64,000 nucleotides of DNA from Castanea sativa (GCF_040712315.1 NC_134019.1:30967873-31031872), one strand, 5' to 3'; counted from the stretch's first letter, positions 23,024-34,271 are shown. Notes: generated by a model not told the origin, from the sequence alone. Program-made: numbers and translations.

Positions 23024-25036
23024 ATGGCAGGCTTAGGTGCTCACCATGCAGAGTCACAGGGATCACAACCGGAGGATCATTTCGAGCGTCTTGAACGTCG
23101 AAGGGATCGTGAGGGAAGCGTCCACACAGAATACCCAGGGGCTAGCCATACTCATGGTGGGGGTAGCACTACCCACGAGGAGGGTTCTGAGTCCATACAG
23201 AGGGAAATCAATCGTTTGAAGAGGAAGTTGCGCCGTGCTAAACGTAGGTTTTCACCGTCCTCGTCTAATTCTTCCTCGGAGGAGGATAGGGGAAGTGGCT
23301 ACAGCTCAAGGTCGCGCTCCCCCACCAGTGCAACGTCCTCCGGTGAGGAGGACGACCAGCCAACCCGCAGACGTAAGAAGCTTCGTTCTAGGGGCTTAGG
23401 CAACGATACTATGAGTAGGGCGTTGCACCAACTCTCTAAATCTCCGTTTACACGGAGGATTGAGAAAGGAAGGCTTCCCAGAAGGTTTACCCAGCCCACT
23501 TTTACCATCTACAATGGCCGGACTGATCCGGTGGAGCACGTGAGTCACTTTAACCAGAGGATGGCGGTGCACTCTCACAACGAGACCCTGATGTGTAAAA
23601 TTTTCCCCTCTAGCCTAGGACCTGTTGCTATGAGGTGGTTCAACGGCCTTAAATCGGGGTCCATAGGTTCGTTTGGGGAGCTTACTAGAGCATTCGCTTC
23701 GCAGTTCATTACGTGTAGCAGAGTACCTCGACCATTGGACTCGCTGTTATCCATGACCATGAGGGAAGGGGAGACGTTGAAAGCATACTCCGACCATTAC
23801 TGGGAGATGTTTAATGAAATAGATGGCGACTTTGATGAGGTGGCACTCAATACCTTTAAGGTAGGCCTTCCTACTGATCACGACCTGAGAAAGTCTTTGA
23901 CTAAAAAGCCCGTCCGCAGTGTACGTCGCCTCATGGACCGTATTGATGAGTACAAGAGAGTGGAGGAAGACCAACAGCAAGGAAAGGGTAAGGAGAAGGT
24001 TATCCCGCAGGAGAGAAGGGATTTCAGGTCGGACAGATACCACAATAACAGGCCGAGGAGAGATTATGTTGGGCAGTCCGGCTCGGCAGCACCTCAGGCC
24101 GTGAACACTGTGTTCCGAGAACCAGTACATCAGCTGCTGGAGAAAGTTCATAAGGAACCCTTCTTCAAATGGCCTGGTAAGATGGCAGGAGACCCTGCGA
24201 AGAGGAATCAGAACCTTTTCTGCCAATACCATCAGGATGTGGGCCACACTACCGAGAACTGTCAGACCCTTTGGAACCATTTGGAGCAGCTTGTCAGTGA
24301 AGGAAAACTGAAGCAGCACTTGTGTCAACCTACTGGTCAGGGCAGCCAGTCTGGCTCAAACAATCAGAGGAACAATTCGTCTCGGCCGGCATTGGGAACA
24401 ATCAATGTTATCTTCGCTGCACCTGGTAGGACCGGCTCAGGTCCCACTAAGGTGATGGCGGTTTCCCATTCTCAGGCCGAGGATGCGGGCAGCAGGCCGA
24501 AGAGGATGAAGGGCACTTTACCCGTCTTAGAATTTTCCGACGAGGATAAGGTAGGGACTATCCAGCCCCATGACGATGCCCTTGTAGTTACGCTTAGGAT
24601 AGGGAATTATGATGTGAGGAGGGTGATGATAGATCAGGGCAGTGGTGCAGATATCATGTACCCTGATCTATTTAAGGGGTTAAGGTTGAAGTTGGAAGAT
24701 CTTACTCCTTATGATTCGCCGCTTATAAGCTTTGAAGGGAGAGCCGTTGTGCCGAAGGGACAGATCCGTTTGCCCGTTCAATCCGGCTCAGAAACGGTTG
24801 AGGTGGATTTCATTGTGGTTGACGCGTACTCTCCATATACAGCCATCCTCGCCAGGCCTTGGCTGCACGTGCTTGGGGCTGTCTCCTCTACCTTGCATGT
24901 TAAAGTTAAATTCCCCTCGAGGGAATGTGTTGAGGAAATCCTCGGCAGCCAATCGGTGGCCAGGCAGCGCATATCGGCAGCAGTACTGCATCAGACAGAA
25001 GTCGAGCCTTCGGCTTTAATCACCAAAGACTTATAG
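23024..25036 (+). CDS. Tat gag-protease (670 aa), ends at UAG
   Basis: Intact frame. Residues about 1-130 are charged, Arg/Ser-rich and likely disordered. A retrotransposon gag (PF03732-type) domain spans about 150-310. A CCHH-like knuckle, C-x2-H-x4-H-x4-C, in FCQYHQDVGHTTENC is near residue 398. An aspartic protease motif IDQGSGADIMYPDLF is near residue 535, with D-Q-G where other families have D-S/T-G, as is usual in Tat. The product would assemble the particle and cleave the polyprotein. The frame ends TAG CAG TTA at 25034, and the downstream codons stay in the same frame as pol. A coil of alternating charge precedes gag. No internal stop is seen. Confidence 0.88.
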   Translation: MAGLGAHHAESQGSQPEDHFERLERRRDREGSVHTEYPGASHTHGGGSTTHEEGSESIQREINRLKRKLRRAKRRFSPSSSNSSSEEDRGSGYSSRSRSPTSATSSGEEDDQPTRRRKKLRSRGLGNDTMSRALHQLSKSPFTRRIEKGRLPRRFTQPTFTIYNGRTDPVEHVSHFNQRMAVHSHNETLMCKIFPSSLGPVAMRWFNGLKSGSIGSFGELTRAFASQFITCSRVPRPLDSLLSMTMREGETLKAYSDHYWEMFNEIDGDFDEVALNTFKVGLPTDHDLRKSLTKKPVRSVRRLMDRIDEYKRVEEDQQQGKGKEKVIPQERRDFRSDRYHNNRPRRDYVGQSGSAAPQAVNTVFREPVHQLLEKVHKEPFFKWPGKMAGDPAKRNQNLFCQYHQDVGHTTENCQTLWNHLEQLVSEGKLKQHLCQPTGQGSQSGSNNQRNNSSRPALGTINVIFAAPGRTGSGPTKVMAVSHSQAEDAGSRPKRMKGTLPVLEFSDEDKVGTIQPHDDALVVTLRIGNYDVRRVMIDQGSGADIMYPDLFKGLRLKLEDLTPYDSPLISFEGRAVVPKGQIRLPVQSGSETVEVDFIVVDAYSPYTAILARPWLHVLGAVSSTLHVKVKFPSRECVEEILGSQSVARQRISAAVLHQTEVEPSALITKDL

Positions 25037-28000
25037 CAGTTAATAGCCCCTGATTCATCTGGAACGGTGACAGGAGAGGAGACACATTGTGAGGAGTTAG
25101 AAAAGTTTCCGGTAGCCGATGACCCAGAGAGGTTCTTTCAAGTTGGTATACTTTTGCCACGCCAAGAGAAGATGGAATTGTTAGAATTTTTGAAGGACAA
25201 TATTGATGTTTTTGCGTGGGATCCTTATGAAGCTCCAGGCGTTGATCCGAGCTTCATCTGTCATCATTTAAATGTCAACCCAGCTATTGTTCCAAGAAGG
25301 CAGCCACCTCGGCGATCTTCCAGAGAACATTCTGAGGCTGTAAAGGAAGAGGTTCTTAAACTCAAGAGGGCTGGGGCTATCAAAGAAGTTTTTTACCCCG
25401 AGTGGTTGGCCCATACTGTTGTTGTTAAAAAGAAGAATGGAACGTGGAGGGTATGTGTGGACTTTACTGATCTGAACAAGGTCTGCCCCAAGGATTCATT
25501 CCCAATGCCTCGTATTGATCAACTGGTGGATGCTACTGTCGGACATCCCAGGATGAGTTTTCTGGACGCCTTCCAAGAGTATCACCAGATTCCCTTGGCA
25601 TTGGAGGATCAAGAGAAGACTATTTTTATTACTTCAACGGGGAATTATCATTATAAGGTCATGCCATTTGGTTTGAAGAATGCTGGGGCTACCTACCAAA
25701 GGATGATGACTAGAATGTTTGAACAGCAACTAGGGAAGACCGTTGAAGTATATGTGGATGATATGGTGGTGAAGAGCAAAACAATACCCTCACACATGAG
25801 AGACCTGGCTGACACCTTTCAGGTGTTAAGAAAGTACAAACTGCGCCTTAACGCCTCGAATGTTCTTTCGGTGTGGGGTCTGGAAAGTTTTTGGGGTACA
25901 TGATCACTCATAGAGGCATAGAGGTAAACCCAACACAGGTTAAGGCTATTCAGGACTTGCAGCCTCCTCGGAACCCAAAAGAAGTCCAGAAATTAACCGG
26001 AATGATTGCCGCCTTGAACAGATTTATATCTCGGTCAGCTGACCGATGTCGTCCTTTCTTTCAGTTGTTGAACAAATGGAAAGGGTTCCAATGGACCGAG
26101 GACTGCGCGTTAGCTTTCCAAAAACTCAAGCAATATCTTTCTCGGCCGCCCATTTTGTCTCGTCCCGAGGCGGACGAGGTCTTGTTTGCATATCTGGCAG
26201 TGGCTGTCCACGCGGTCAGCCTGGTCCTTATAAGGAATGATGATGGGGTGCAAAGGCCGGTATACTACGTTAGCAAATCTTTAAACGATGCTGAGGTGCG
26301 TTATCTACCCTTGGAGAAAGCACTTTTGGCCGTAGTTCATGCCACGTGAAAGCTTCCTCATTATTTCCAGTCCCACACCGTGGTTGTCCTGACCCAATTG
26401 CCCTTCAAGGCAGTGCTACGTAGTGCCGACTACTCAGGCAGGATAGCAAAGTGGGGGACCATCCTGGGGGCTTTTGACATTAAATACAAGCCTCGCACCT
26501 CAGTGAGGGGTCAGATCCTCGCTGACTTGGTGGCAGAGTTTACTGAACCATTGCTAGAAGAAACTCTAAAAGAAGCACACATGGGTGGAAAATCAGTTGG
26601 AGTGATCACGGCCGCAGTGCCCTCGGCTTGAAAAGTGTATGTGGATGGGGCTGCTAATCAGAGAGGGTCTGGTGTTGGACTTGTTCTAATGTCCCCTGAA
26701 GGAATTGTCTTCGAAAAATCTTTAAGATTGGCCTTCTCGGCTACTAACAATGAGGTCGAGTATGAAGCAGTCTTGGTAGGCATGCAGATGGTACGTAGGA
26801 TGGGTGGAAGGGAAATCCATGTGTTCTCGGACTCTCAGTTAGTGGTCGGCCAAGTCATAGGGACCATGGAGGCTAGAGACTCCAGAATGCAGGAATACGT
26901 GGCCCAGGTCAAACGTCAGCAATCTGAATTTGACTCCTTTGCCTTAGCTCACATTCCTAGGAGTGGAAACACCCATGCAGACTCTTTAGTCACATTGGCA
27001 ACATCTTCGACTCAGGTTTTGCCCAGGATTATCCTTGTGGAGGATTTGCTAAAGCCAACTCTTACCCCCATCAATGTGGCTCGCATCCATCTAGTAAGGC
27101 CTGGACCTAGTTGGATTGACCCGGTCATGTCTTTTCTTAAGAATGACATCCTTCCCGAGGACAAATCGGAAGCAGATAAGATACGTCAAAAGGCGCCACG
27201 CTTCTGGTTGTCCGAGGATCAGAAACTGTATAAACGATCCTTTTCAAGACCGTACTTGCTATGTGTGCACCCTGACTCAACGGAAGCACTTCTGGAAGAA
27301 CTGCATGAAGGGATTTGTGGCAGCCACACTGGGGGAAGGTCCTTGGCCCACAGAGCTCTGACTCAGGGTTATTGGTGGCCCAATATGCAAAGGGAGGCTC
27401 AAGACTACGCCAAGAAATGTGATCAATGCCAGAGGTTCGCCCCTAACATCCATCAACCTGGAGGAGTTCTTAACCCCCTTTCCAGTCCTTGGCCCTTCGC
27501 ATAGTGGGGATTGGACATAATGAGGCCATTTTCGAGGGCAGCGGGTAACAAAAGATGGCTGCTTGTAGGAACGGATTACTTTACTAAATGGGTCGAGGCG
27601 GAGCCCTTGGCAAACATTAGAGATGTTGATTCCAAGAAGTTTGTGTGGAAGAACATCGTCACTAGATTTGGAATACCACATACACTTATATCAGATAATG
27701 GTGTCCAATTTGACAGCAAAGCTTTCAGGAAGTATTGTGGTGACATGGGTATCATAAATAGATACTCCACCCCAGCTTATCCTTAGGGAAATGGGCAAGC
27801 CGAGGCCGTTAACAAGGTCATAGTCAGTGGGCTTAAGAAAAGGTTGGACGATGCGAAAGGCAGATGGGTAGAAGAGCTCCCTCATGTTCTGTGGACGTAT
27901 CGGACCACACCGCGCAGGTCCACTAGAGAAACGCCATTCTCTATGACTTATGGAGCCGAGGCGGTGATACCTCTGGAATCTGGTTTTCCTACCCTAAAGA

Positions 28001-28350
28001 CGAGCTCTTTTAGCCCAGAGAATAACAAGGGACTCCTGGAGAAAGGTCTTGATTTGCTTGAGGAACGACGCGAGGCAGCTATGGTCCAAATGGCTTATTA
28101 TCAACAGAAGCTAAAACGAGGATATGATGCCCACGTGAGGCTAAGGCCACTTGCACCTGGTGATCTTGTGCTAAGAAAAGTTGTGGGCACCTCTAAGAAC
28201 CCAGCTTGGGGTAAGCTAGGACCCAACTGGGAAGGCCCCTATCGCATTGTTTCAGTAGCAGGCATAGGGTCATATCGGCTAGCTGACCTAGATGAAAGAA
28301 TTGTACCACGCCCATGGAATGTAAATAATCTTAGAAGGTATTATTATTAA
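25037..28350 (+). pseudogene. Tat pol (RT, RNase H, archaeal RNase H, integrase), recently inactivated
   Basis: Continues in frame after the gag UAG. The reverse transcriptase has YVDD at about 25750. RNase H 1 is at about 26110-26560. The second, archaeal-type RNase H at about 26635-27010 keeps its acidic residues (YVDGAAN, NEVEYEA, SDSQLV, HADSL). Integrase has a zinc finger ending CDQC (about 27420), D in TDYFTKW (about 27572), D in SDNG (about 27691), E in GQAEA (about 27803) and a GPY/F module (about 28230). Lesions: a 1-bp deletion near 25861 and four stops (26347 TGA, 26629 TGA, 27502 TAG, 27784 TAG). Each stop is one C-to-T or G-to-A change from the expected codon, the signature of deamination. 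Confidence 0.9.
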
Positions 28351-28404
28351 TAAAATATGCTTTTGTCAGTTAACATTTCAAAGTTATGAGTACCTCTGAC
28401 GCAT

Positions 28405-28925
28405 GAAGTTACTATTCTTAAGAATCAAACAGAAACTTGGTTAAGTGTAGTCCTCGGACCACAAACCTTGTGGAAATTGATGTCTTGTCGCTTGTTAAAC
28501 AGAACCTTAGTTAAGCCGGGTCCTCGGACCTCCTACTTTGGGAAAATTAACATTTGAAGTTACTATTCTTAAGAATCAAACAGAAACTTGGTTAAGTGTA
28601 GTCCTCGGACCACAAACCTTGTGGAAATTGATGTCTTGTCACTTGTTAAACAGAACCTTAGTTATGCCGGGTCCTCGGACCTCCTACTTTGGGAAAATTA
28701 ACATTTGAAGTTACTATTCTTAAGAATCAAACAGAAACTTGGTTAAGTGTAGTCCTCGGACCACAAACCTTGTGGAAATTGATGTCTTGTCGTTTGTTAA
28801 ACAGAACCTTAGTTATGCCGGGTCCTCGGACCTCCTACTTTGGAAAAATTAACATTTGAAGTTACTGATCTAAATAATCAAACAGAAACTTGGTTAAGTC
28901 TTGTTCTCGGACCGCAAACTTGATT
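28405..28925. repeat. 151-bp tandem repeat array between pol and the antisense gene
   Basis: Units begin gaagttact at 28405, 28556, 28707 and 28858, exactly 151 bp apart. Three are nearly identical and the fourth is partial and diverged. Each unit carries two copies of the word gtcctcggacc. No coding frame runs through them. 28926-29390 is further non-coding spacer. Confidence 0.92.
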
Positions 28926-29390
28926 AAAGTTAATTTCTTATTGCGTCTGGAAATTAGTGCCTTACTGTTTGTTACATCGGATCTTAAAGTTCTATATCTT
29001 TAAGTGTTAAGCAAATTTATGTAAGGAATGGTCCTTGGATCTTACATCCTACTAAAAACAAAACCACACATTATAAGGGTTTAACCGTTATATGAGGTCT
29101 TTTTTTTACCAAGGCATTGTTTAAAATATCTCAACCATGTCATCTGCTGTTAAGTTTTTAATACTAAAACATGCGAATGACTGTGTGGAGGTTATGATTG
29201 TGTAATACTTGGAGTTAGATTTGTTTGTTCTGTCCCTTTTTGACTATGTACTAATGGCAATCTTTATGACAAATGCAAAAAGGATAAAGTAAAACGGATG
29301 CAACATAGGTGAGAATCAAATGAAATTGTTCTTCATTAATCATTCAAATATACATTACATATTTAATTCAAATATGGAAAAAGAGAAGTC

Positions 29391-31959
29391 CTAAGCTTTT
29401 GGAGGGGGGTCTTGCTGAGAAGTGCTGGTGGCCTCGGTCTTTCTCAACTCCAGCTCAAAGGGAGACAGCACTTGCTTTCCTTTGTCTGCTGCCTTTGTTG
29501 GAGGGACGTTGGACTCCACATTCTGGCTCAGGTCCTTCTCGGCATCCCTGTCTCCTTCCTTTTCTTTATTGGAACCCGAGGGTTCTGTAGGATTTGGAAT
29601 TAGCTTTGGGACCATGGGAGGAAGAGCAGGAAGAGCAGGAAGAGTTGTTTCAGGGGTAGGAGTAGCAGCAGGAGCCTCTTCAATCTCCTGTATCTCCAGG
29701 GGAAGCCGAACATTCTCGGACTTCCTCAGATCCGAGGATAGAGGAACTCCTGCTACGTTCAAAGCTTCCCCCCAAACCTTTTGACAGTACTCCCGGCACA
29801 AGGCCGCAAAGGCTTCTGTCAGTTGCTCCTCAGTGACCGCTACCCCTTCCTCATAACTCGCCTGCTTGGCGGCTTCTAGAGAACGATGGAATGCACCGGC
29901 TTCCTCCTTCATTCACTCAAGTTCCTTCTCCAAATCCGAGCACTCCCTTTGGGCTTGGGAGAGCTCGTCATCTTTTTCACGAAGAAGCTTGCGCTGCCCT
30001 TCTATCTGGGTCTTCATGGTCTTCAGGTTCGCCTCGGCCCCATTCTTCTCTCTCTTTAGCTCAGCCACCTCCGAGGTAAGCTTCTCATTTTCAGCAAGGG
30101 CTGTGCCCAAGGACTTCTCAGTCTCCAGCCTGATTTCAAGCTCAGTTCTGGCCTTCTTCCGAGTGTTTTCTATAAATTTCTCGGCTACGAAGACTTCCTG
30201 AATGGCCTGCAGTAAAGTGCGAGGAAGTCAGATATAGCAAGACACTTATGAATAATCTGATATTGTTAAAAGTGGAATCTTCCTAAAAGGGTTAAACTTA
30301 CTAGCGCTAAATCCCTTTTTAAAGAGAGGAATAGTTGTGGCTGGCTCATTTTTTCCAAGGTTTCCATGTCCTTGGGCAGCAAAAGAGGGCGCTCCAACAC
30401 TTCGGCCAAGTGGTGGGCATGGCCTTGTTGAACCGCCCTTATACTGGATTGGCAGGAGATGGGTGCACCGTCCAGCCTTAAGTTAGGGGACCAGGTGGTC
30501 GGTGCTCGGCGCACTTCGGCCACGTCCCTGATCTCCCCACTTTCAACTGAGCGGGCCCTGCCTTTGCCTTTATCCAGCTTCTGCTGCTGAACGGCTGGTG
30601 GTTGTTGTCGCGGTTTCTTTGGTTCCTTGCCGCCTGTCCCCTCGACCTCCCCCTTTCTTTTCTTTTTGGGATCCTCGGCTGGAAGTTTTGGTTCAGCTGG
30701 AGGAAGGGGAGGTGGCAAGGATGAAAGAGCTTGGGACCCCCCCGTCTTTCTCTCAACAACCTTCGCAGCTCTATTGGTTAGGAGACCCTTCATCCTGTCC
30801 ATATCTTCCTCGGATTCGTCCTCTGGTTGGGCAATGACTAACCCTGCAATTCCAGAAGCTTCAGTGGCTTCTTCTTCCTCGTCAGAGAGTATGACGAACT
30901 GGTTCCTTCGAGGTCTTTCGGTGTCTTCAAATTGGAACTGTTCTATCTCCTCGTCTAGCATGTGTGAAGAAGACACCTGCTCTTCTGGAACAACGGTTGC
31001 CTGAGAGTGCACGGCGAGGGGAATTGCCGCTATGGGCTGTGTGTACAAAATGGTGTGAGGGGCGTCAGGGAGATCGTGGTCGTCCAAAAAGTGGGGCCGG
31101 GCTACGTTTATCTTCCTTCGCCTTCGGTCACCCACGATTATGGCGTTTTCTATCTCCTGGAAGTTCGAAGAAATGGGAGTGTACCCCAGAATCAGATGAG
31201 CAGCCCTGAGTTGTAGGTCCTGGCTGACAAACACCTCGGAGCGCAGTACTCGGTTGAGATCTGCAACGTTGCAGTGGCTTAAGCATGGGCGCACGTGTTG
31301 CTTATCTGTAAAAGAAGACGCCAAATTAAATGAACATGGTCAGATTCACACAACATATAATAAACCTAAATAAACATGAATACATGTGAATACGCATTTT
31401 TGTGAGTGTTAGAGGAGTTTGTGCGGGGGGGAGGTTAATCCTAAGGTGTCGCACCTGGATCTCCCCACTCAACTGGGCAGTGGAGGCCGTCGTGCCAGTT
31501 CCCAGAGACGATCAGGTAGTCATCCTTCATGCCTTTGTTGGATTTGGGCAGACAGGAGATTAGCCTAACGACGCTGGAACGGGATTTAATGTAGTAGCCT
31601 ACGTTGGAGAGTTTATGGGACTCGTACAGAAAGACGACATCGTGCCAGGTGAGGTTTAGGCCCATTTGCTTGTTTAGAGCATCAACGCTACCCAAAACTC
31701 TAAAAACGTTTGGGAGGCACTGATCGGGACACAATCGGTGGTTACGAAGGTACTCCCTAGTTACAGGCTTCATTGGGAGGGTCATCCCACCCTCTACAAA
31801 GGCTATCATTGGGATGATAACCTCTCCCTCCTTTCTAGAGCCAGCCACGGCTTCTGCCGGGCAATATTCTAAACCTACATCACCGAGAATGTGATACTTG
31901 GCTCTGAAGCCTTCCATTCCAGCGGCGGTATCAACTAGACACTTGAACTTTCCCATCAA
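29391..31959 (-). pseudogene. Tat antisense gene (aORF), three exons, one internal stop
   Basis: Exons on the minus strand: 31959-31455, 31305-30302 and 30206-29391. The junctions are GT/AG (gtgcga...ttacag, gtaagt...ctgcag), and the phases (505 nt, then 1004 nt, sum divisible by 3) keep one frame of about 774 codons. Exon 1 resembles the putative gypsy-type transposon domain PF04195 (FVEGGMTLPMKP, LCPDQCLPNVFRVLG). Exon 2 is acidic, then basic and proline-rich, with a KKKRKGEVEG/KEPKKPR stretch like a nuclear signal. Exon 3 is a coiled coil (about 30110-29920) with a low-complexity tail. A single TGA at 29915-29913 interrupts exon 3, probably from CGA. The function of such proteins is unknown. 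Confidence 0.8.
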
Positions 31960-32466
31960 ATATGAACGAAAGGCTAAATTCTAAAAGGGGGAATGATTAT
32001 AAGGAGAGCCGAGGACAGGGTCCGAGGAGAAAGGGTTAAGAGAAAAAAAGGAATAAGAACTTAGAAACTTGAAGTTGTGCGAGTTTCCACGGAGTTGTGT
32101 AGACAAAAGGTGATTGCTGATGTTTTGATGGGATTAGTCTCTGGAGAAATAAATGAAGGCGCAGATTCCCGAAGCGTCACGACGTGCGAGAAGTGGCTTC
32201 GAAATTATATTTGTCCCGCCCAAATTTTCATGGGATGATAAGGACCGTTGGATGCTCATCTCACCGTTGAACGTGGGGGACAAGGTATAACTTACGGTAA
32301 TAAATGTGCGCGTTTTTGAAAATAAAACCGCCAAGTGTCATCCTCCAGAACGCGAAACGGTTTTCACACGTGTGGCTATGTGCAAAAAGTGTGGAGGAAG
32401 TGTTCGTTGGATCAAAACCCTATTTTTCTTCTCAGATGATGAAAAAATAGAGTTTTGAGGGGCTAT
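31960..32466. other. Tat 3' region: putative antisense promoter and polypurine tract
   Basis: Between the antisense gene start and the right LTR. On the minus strand a TTATA word near 32285-32290 lies about 330 bp before the antisense start and could be part of a promoter, but this is weak. The purine run gagttttgaggggct just before 32467 is the likely plus-strand polypurine primer. Confidence 0.4.
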
Positions 32467-33160
32467 TGTGGGGAGTAAAAGGGCCCAAGTGGGCATATGG
32501 GCCTTTGGGCTGTAACATGGAGGGCCGACCTGATCCAGGATTAAACTCTATGAGTTGGCCCATATGCTGAGGGTCCGAGAACACAGCCGAGGGAGAGTTT
32601 CACCTCGGACAGATCCTGGAGAACTCAAGATTTCATTATAAAGGTCAAGGCACAACTCTGGAAAAACTAGTGGTTAAAAGGGGACATCCTGAATCTTCTA
32701 GATGCACTAGTATTAAAGAAAATATCAAGGGTAAAGGCTGCCACCTCCGCATTAAAGGCTCTGCACCTACCTCCCTGGCCGCATTAATGGGGAGGTGACC
32801 CTTGAACAGTGAGGTGGAAACTTCTAGTCACTATCCAAAAAGTATCAAGGAAGGAAGTATAAAAGGGGGGTAAATGCCAAAAAAGGGGGGGGGGGCGGGA
32901 GCTAAGAGAGAAGTGAAGAAATTGTAATCTTTAAGGAAGAAAGAGAAATACAAAAGAAGTGGTCCTCGGCTCGAGTCCGAAGAGATTCATTGCAATTATT
33001 GTTCGTTATTTACCTGTATTTGTTTATAAAAGTCTGTTATTGAGCTCCCAGTACTTCTAACCTAGGTTTCAAGCCCATACTCTACAAATTTTATTGTTTA
33101 AGGCTCATTGGGCCTAAACCCGTGATTGTCTTTGGGTCCAGGTGCAATTGTGCACTTACA
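32467..33160 (+). repeat. Right LTR of the Tat element (694 bp)
   Basis: Starts TGTGGGGAGT and ends GTGCACTTACA. It matches the left LTR except for about ten substitutions and a longer G run near 32885-32895. TATAAAAG box at 32858-32865. Confidence 0.93.
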
Positions 33161-33766
33161 AGACCTATGTGTTCATTTTAAAGATGTTGAATATTTAATT
33201 ATTGTCATTTGTTGACATATGTATTTATGGATTGTATTTTATTTAAATGAAAATTATGTTTTTCTTAGACTTTCTTAAATATATATATATATATATATAT
33301 GTATATTATCAGGTATGGGGGCCCAAAATGATAAGGTTATTCAAAAATTTTCAAATTATTTAGGATATTTCCAAAAAAAATTAAAATTTTCCAAAAAATT
33401 TTGGGTCATCAAGTGGCTTCGCCACTAGAGAGAGAGAGAGAGATTGATTCTCAAATCTATGTTCTACTTTTTGTGTGTTTTTGAAAGGTAGATGCAAAGA
33501 TGATTATGATTTTGTTACAAAGTTAACATCAGTATGGGTACAACAAGGCAATATGACAATTTTTGAAAAGTTCAGATACAATACGCGCGCAACGGGATAC
33601 GTATATTAATTAATTATTAAAAAAAATTATGTATATGTTTTATATATTTTTAAGCATTTATTTTTCATATATTTTTAATATGATATCATTTTAAGAACGA
33701 TAATAGATAATAAAGTGAGTTCTTGACTATTAAGTAATGTTTAGAATTTAATTATTTTAAAAAAAG

Positions 33767-34230
33767 TCTAACCCTTCAAATATGACATGACCATCATTTA
33801 TTAATAATCAAATCTTATAATTTTTAAAATTAAAAAAAATATATACTAAACAAAAAATTAAGTTAAGTTAAAAGTTAGTAAAATAATTCTTGAAAAAATT
33901 ATTATTTTTTGGCCGGACACATTGGGAACATGCATGTAGACGTGTCCGAGGCGTGTTCTTGTCTAATACGTCTAGGAGTCAAAGAATTTTCTAAATCAAG
34001 TGCGGGAATTAATAAACTTCCTAACAAGTGAGACAAAATATTGAGGCTGATATACGGGAGTTGGGACTTTAGTTATATTTTTGTTGAAATGATGAGGTTG
34101 ATGCTATGAAGTGATGTTTCATCGATTATTTTAAGGTAATTTAGATATTTATTTATTAATTATTGAAGTGGCATAAATCACATTCATTATTAAATCAGCT
34201 TATAAAATTTATATAGTAGCCTGATCATTT
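33767..34230. repeat. Duplicated flank F2, paralogous to 126-550
   Basis: Begins tctaacccttcaaat and follows F1 through cgtgttcttgtc, caaagaattttctaaatcaa and acaaaatattgagg. No CACTA transposon precedes it. 33428-33766 before it is AT-rich, carries no gene and shows no match to F1. Confidence 0.7.
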
Positions 34231-34271
34231 TCATACAAATTATCACTCTCTTTTTTTAGTAGATTAATCAC

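Larger units (their letters stand above)
22285..33160 (+). mobile_element. Tat-lineage Ty3/Gypsy retrotransposon, complete, with antisense gene (10.9 kb)
   Basis: LTRs at 22285-22975 and 32467-33160 differ by about ten substitutions by eye plus G-run length. Both sides carry the target duplication agacc (22280-22284, 33161-33165), and the sister hAT element shows the unoccupied site. Order: LTR, primer site, gag-protease, pol with two RNase H domains and integrase, tandem repeats, antisense gene, polypurine tract, LTR. The second (archaeal-type) RNase H and an antisense reading frame behind pol are diagnostic of the Tat lineage. The few premature stops and low LTR divergence point to recent insertion. 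Confidence 0.93.
21646..33427. mobile_element. Non-autonomous hAT-like element interrupted by a Tat retrotransposon
   Basis: Outer ends are AGTAGCGAAGCC (21647-21658) and, inverted from 33427, TAGTGGCGAAGCC, so they are terminal inverted repeats of the CAGTGGCGGAGCC type. The element sits inside a GA repeat, which hides any 8-bp target duplication. Without the retrotransposon it is about 0.9 kb and has no coding capacity. Its interior aligns well with the sister element at 34499-35599, including the stretch ccttttatttgttgaggtaa just before the retrotransposon insertion point. Confidence 0.7.

Noticed and set aside
23299..24328. Minus-strand open frames inside Tat gag (up to 193 codons)
   Set aside because: They lie opposite a well-supported gag-protease frame, share no recognisable domain and have no splice or start context. 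They are shadows of the GC-richer coding sequence.
29399..31216. Plus-strand open frames across the Tat antisense region
   Set aside because: They are Ser/Pro/Leu-rich shadows of the minus-strand exons, which have splice sites, domains and a consistent frame.
22285..33160. Endogenous pararetrovirus or envelope-bearing retrovirus as the identity of the 10.9-kb element
   Set aside because: It has LTRs, a 5-bp target duplication, integrase and two RNase H domains. No movement protein is seen, and no envelope-like frame with signal and membrane segments lies behind pol.
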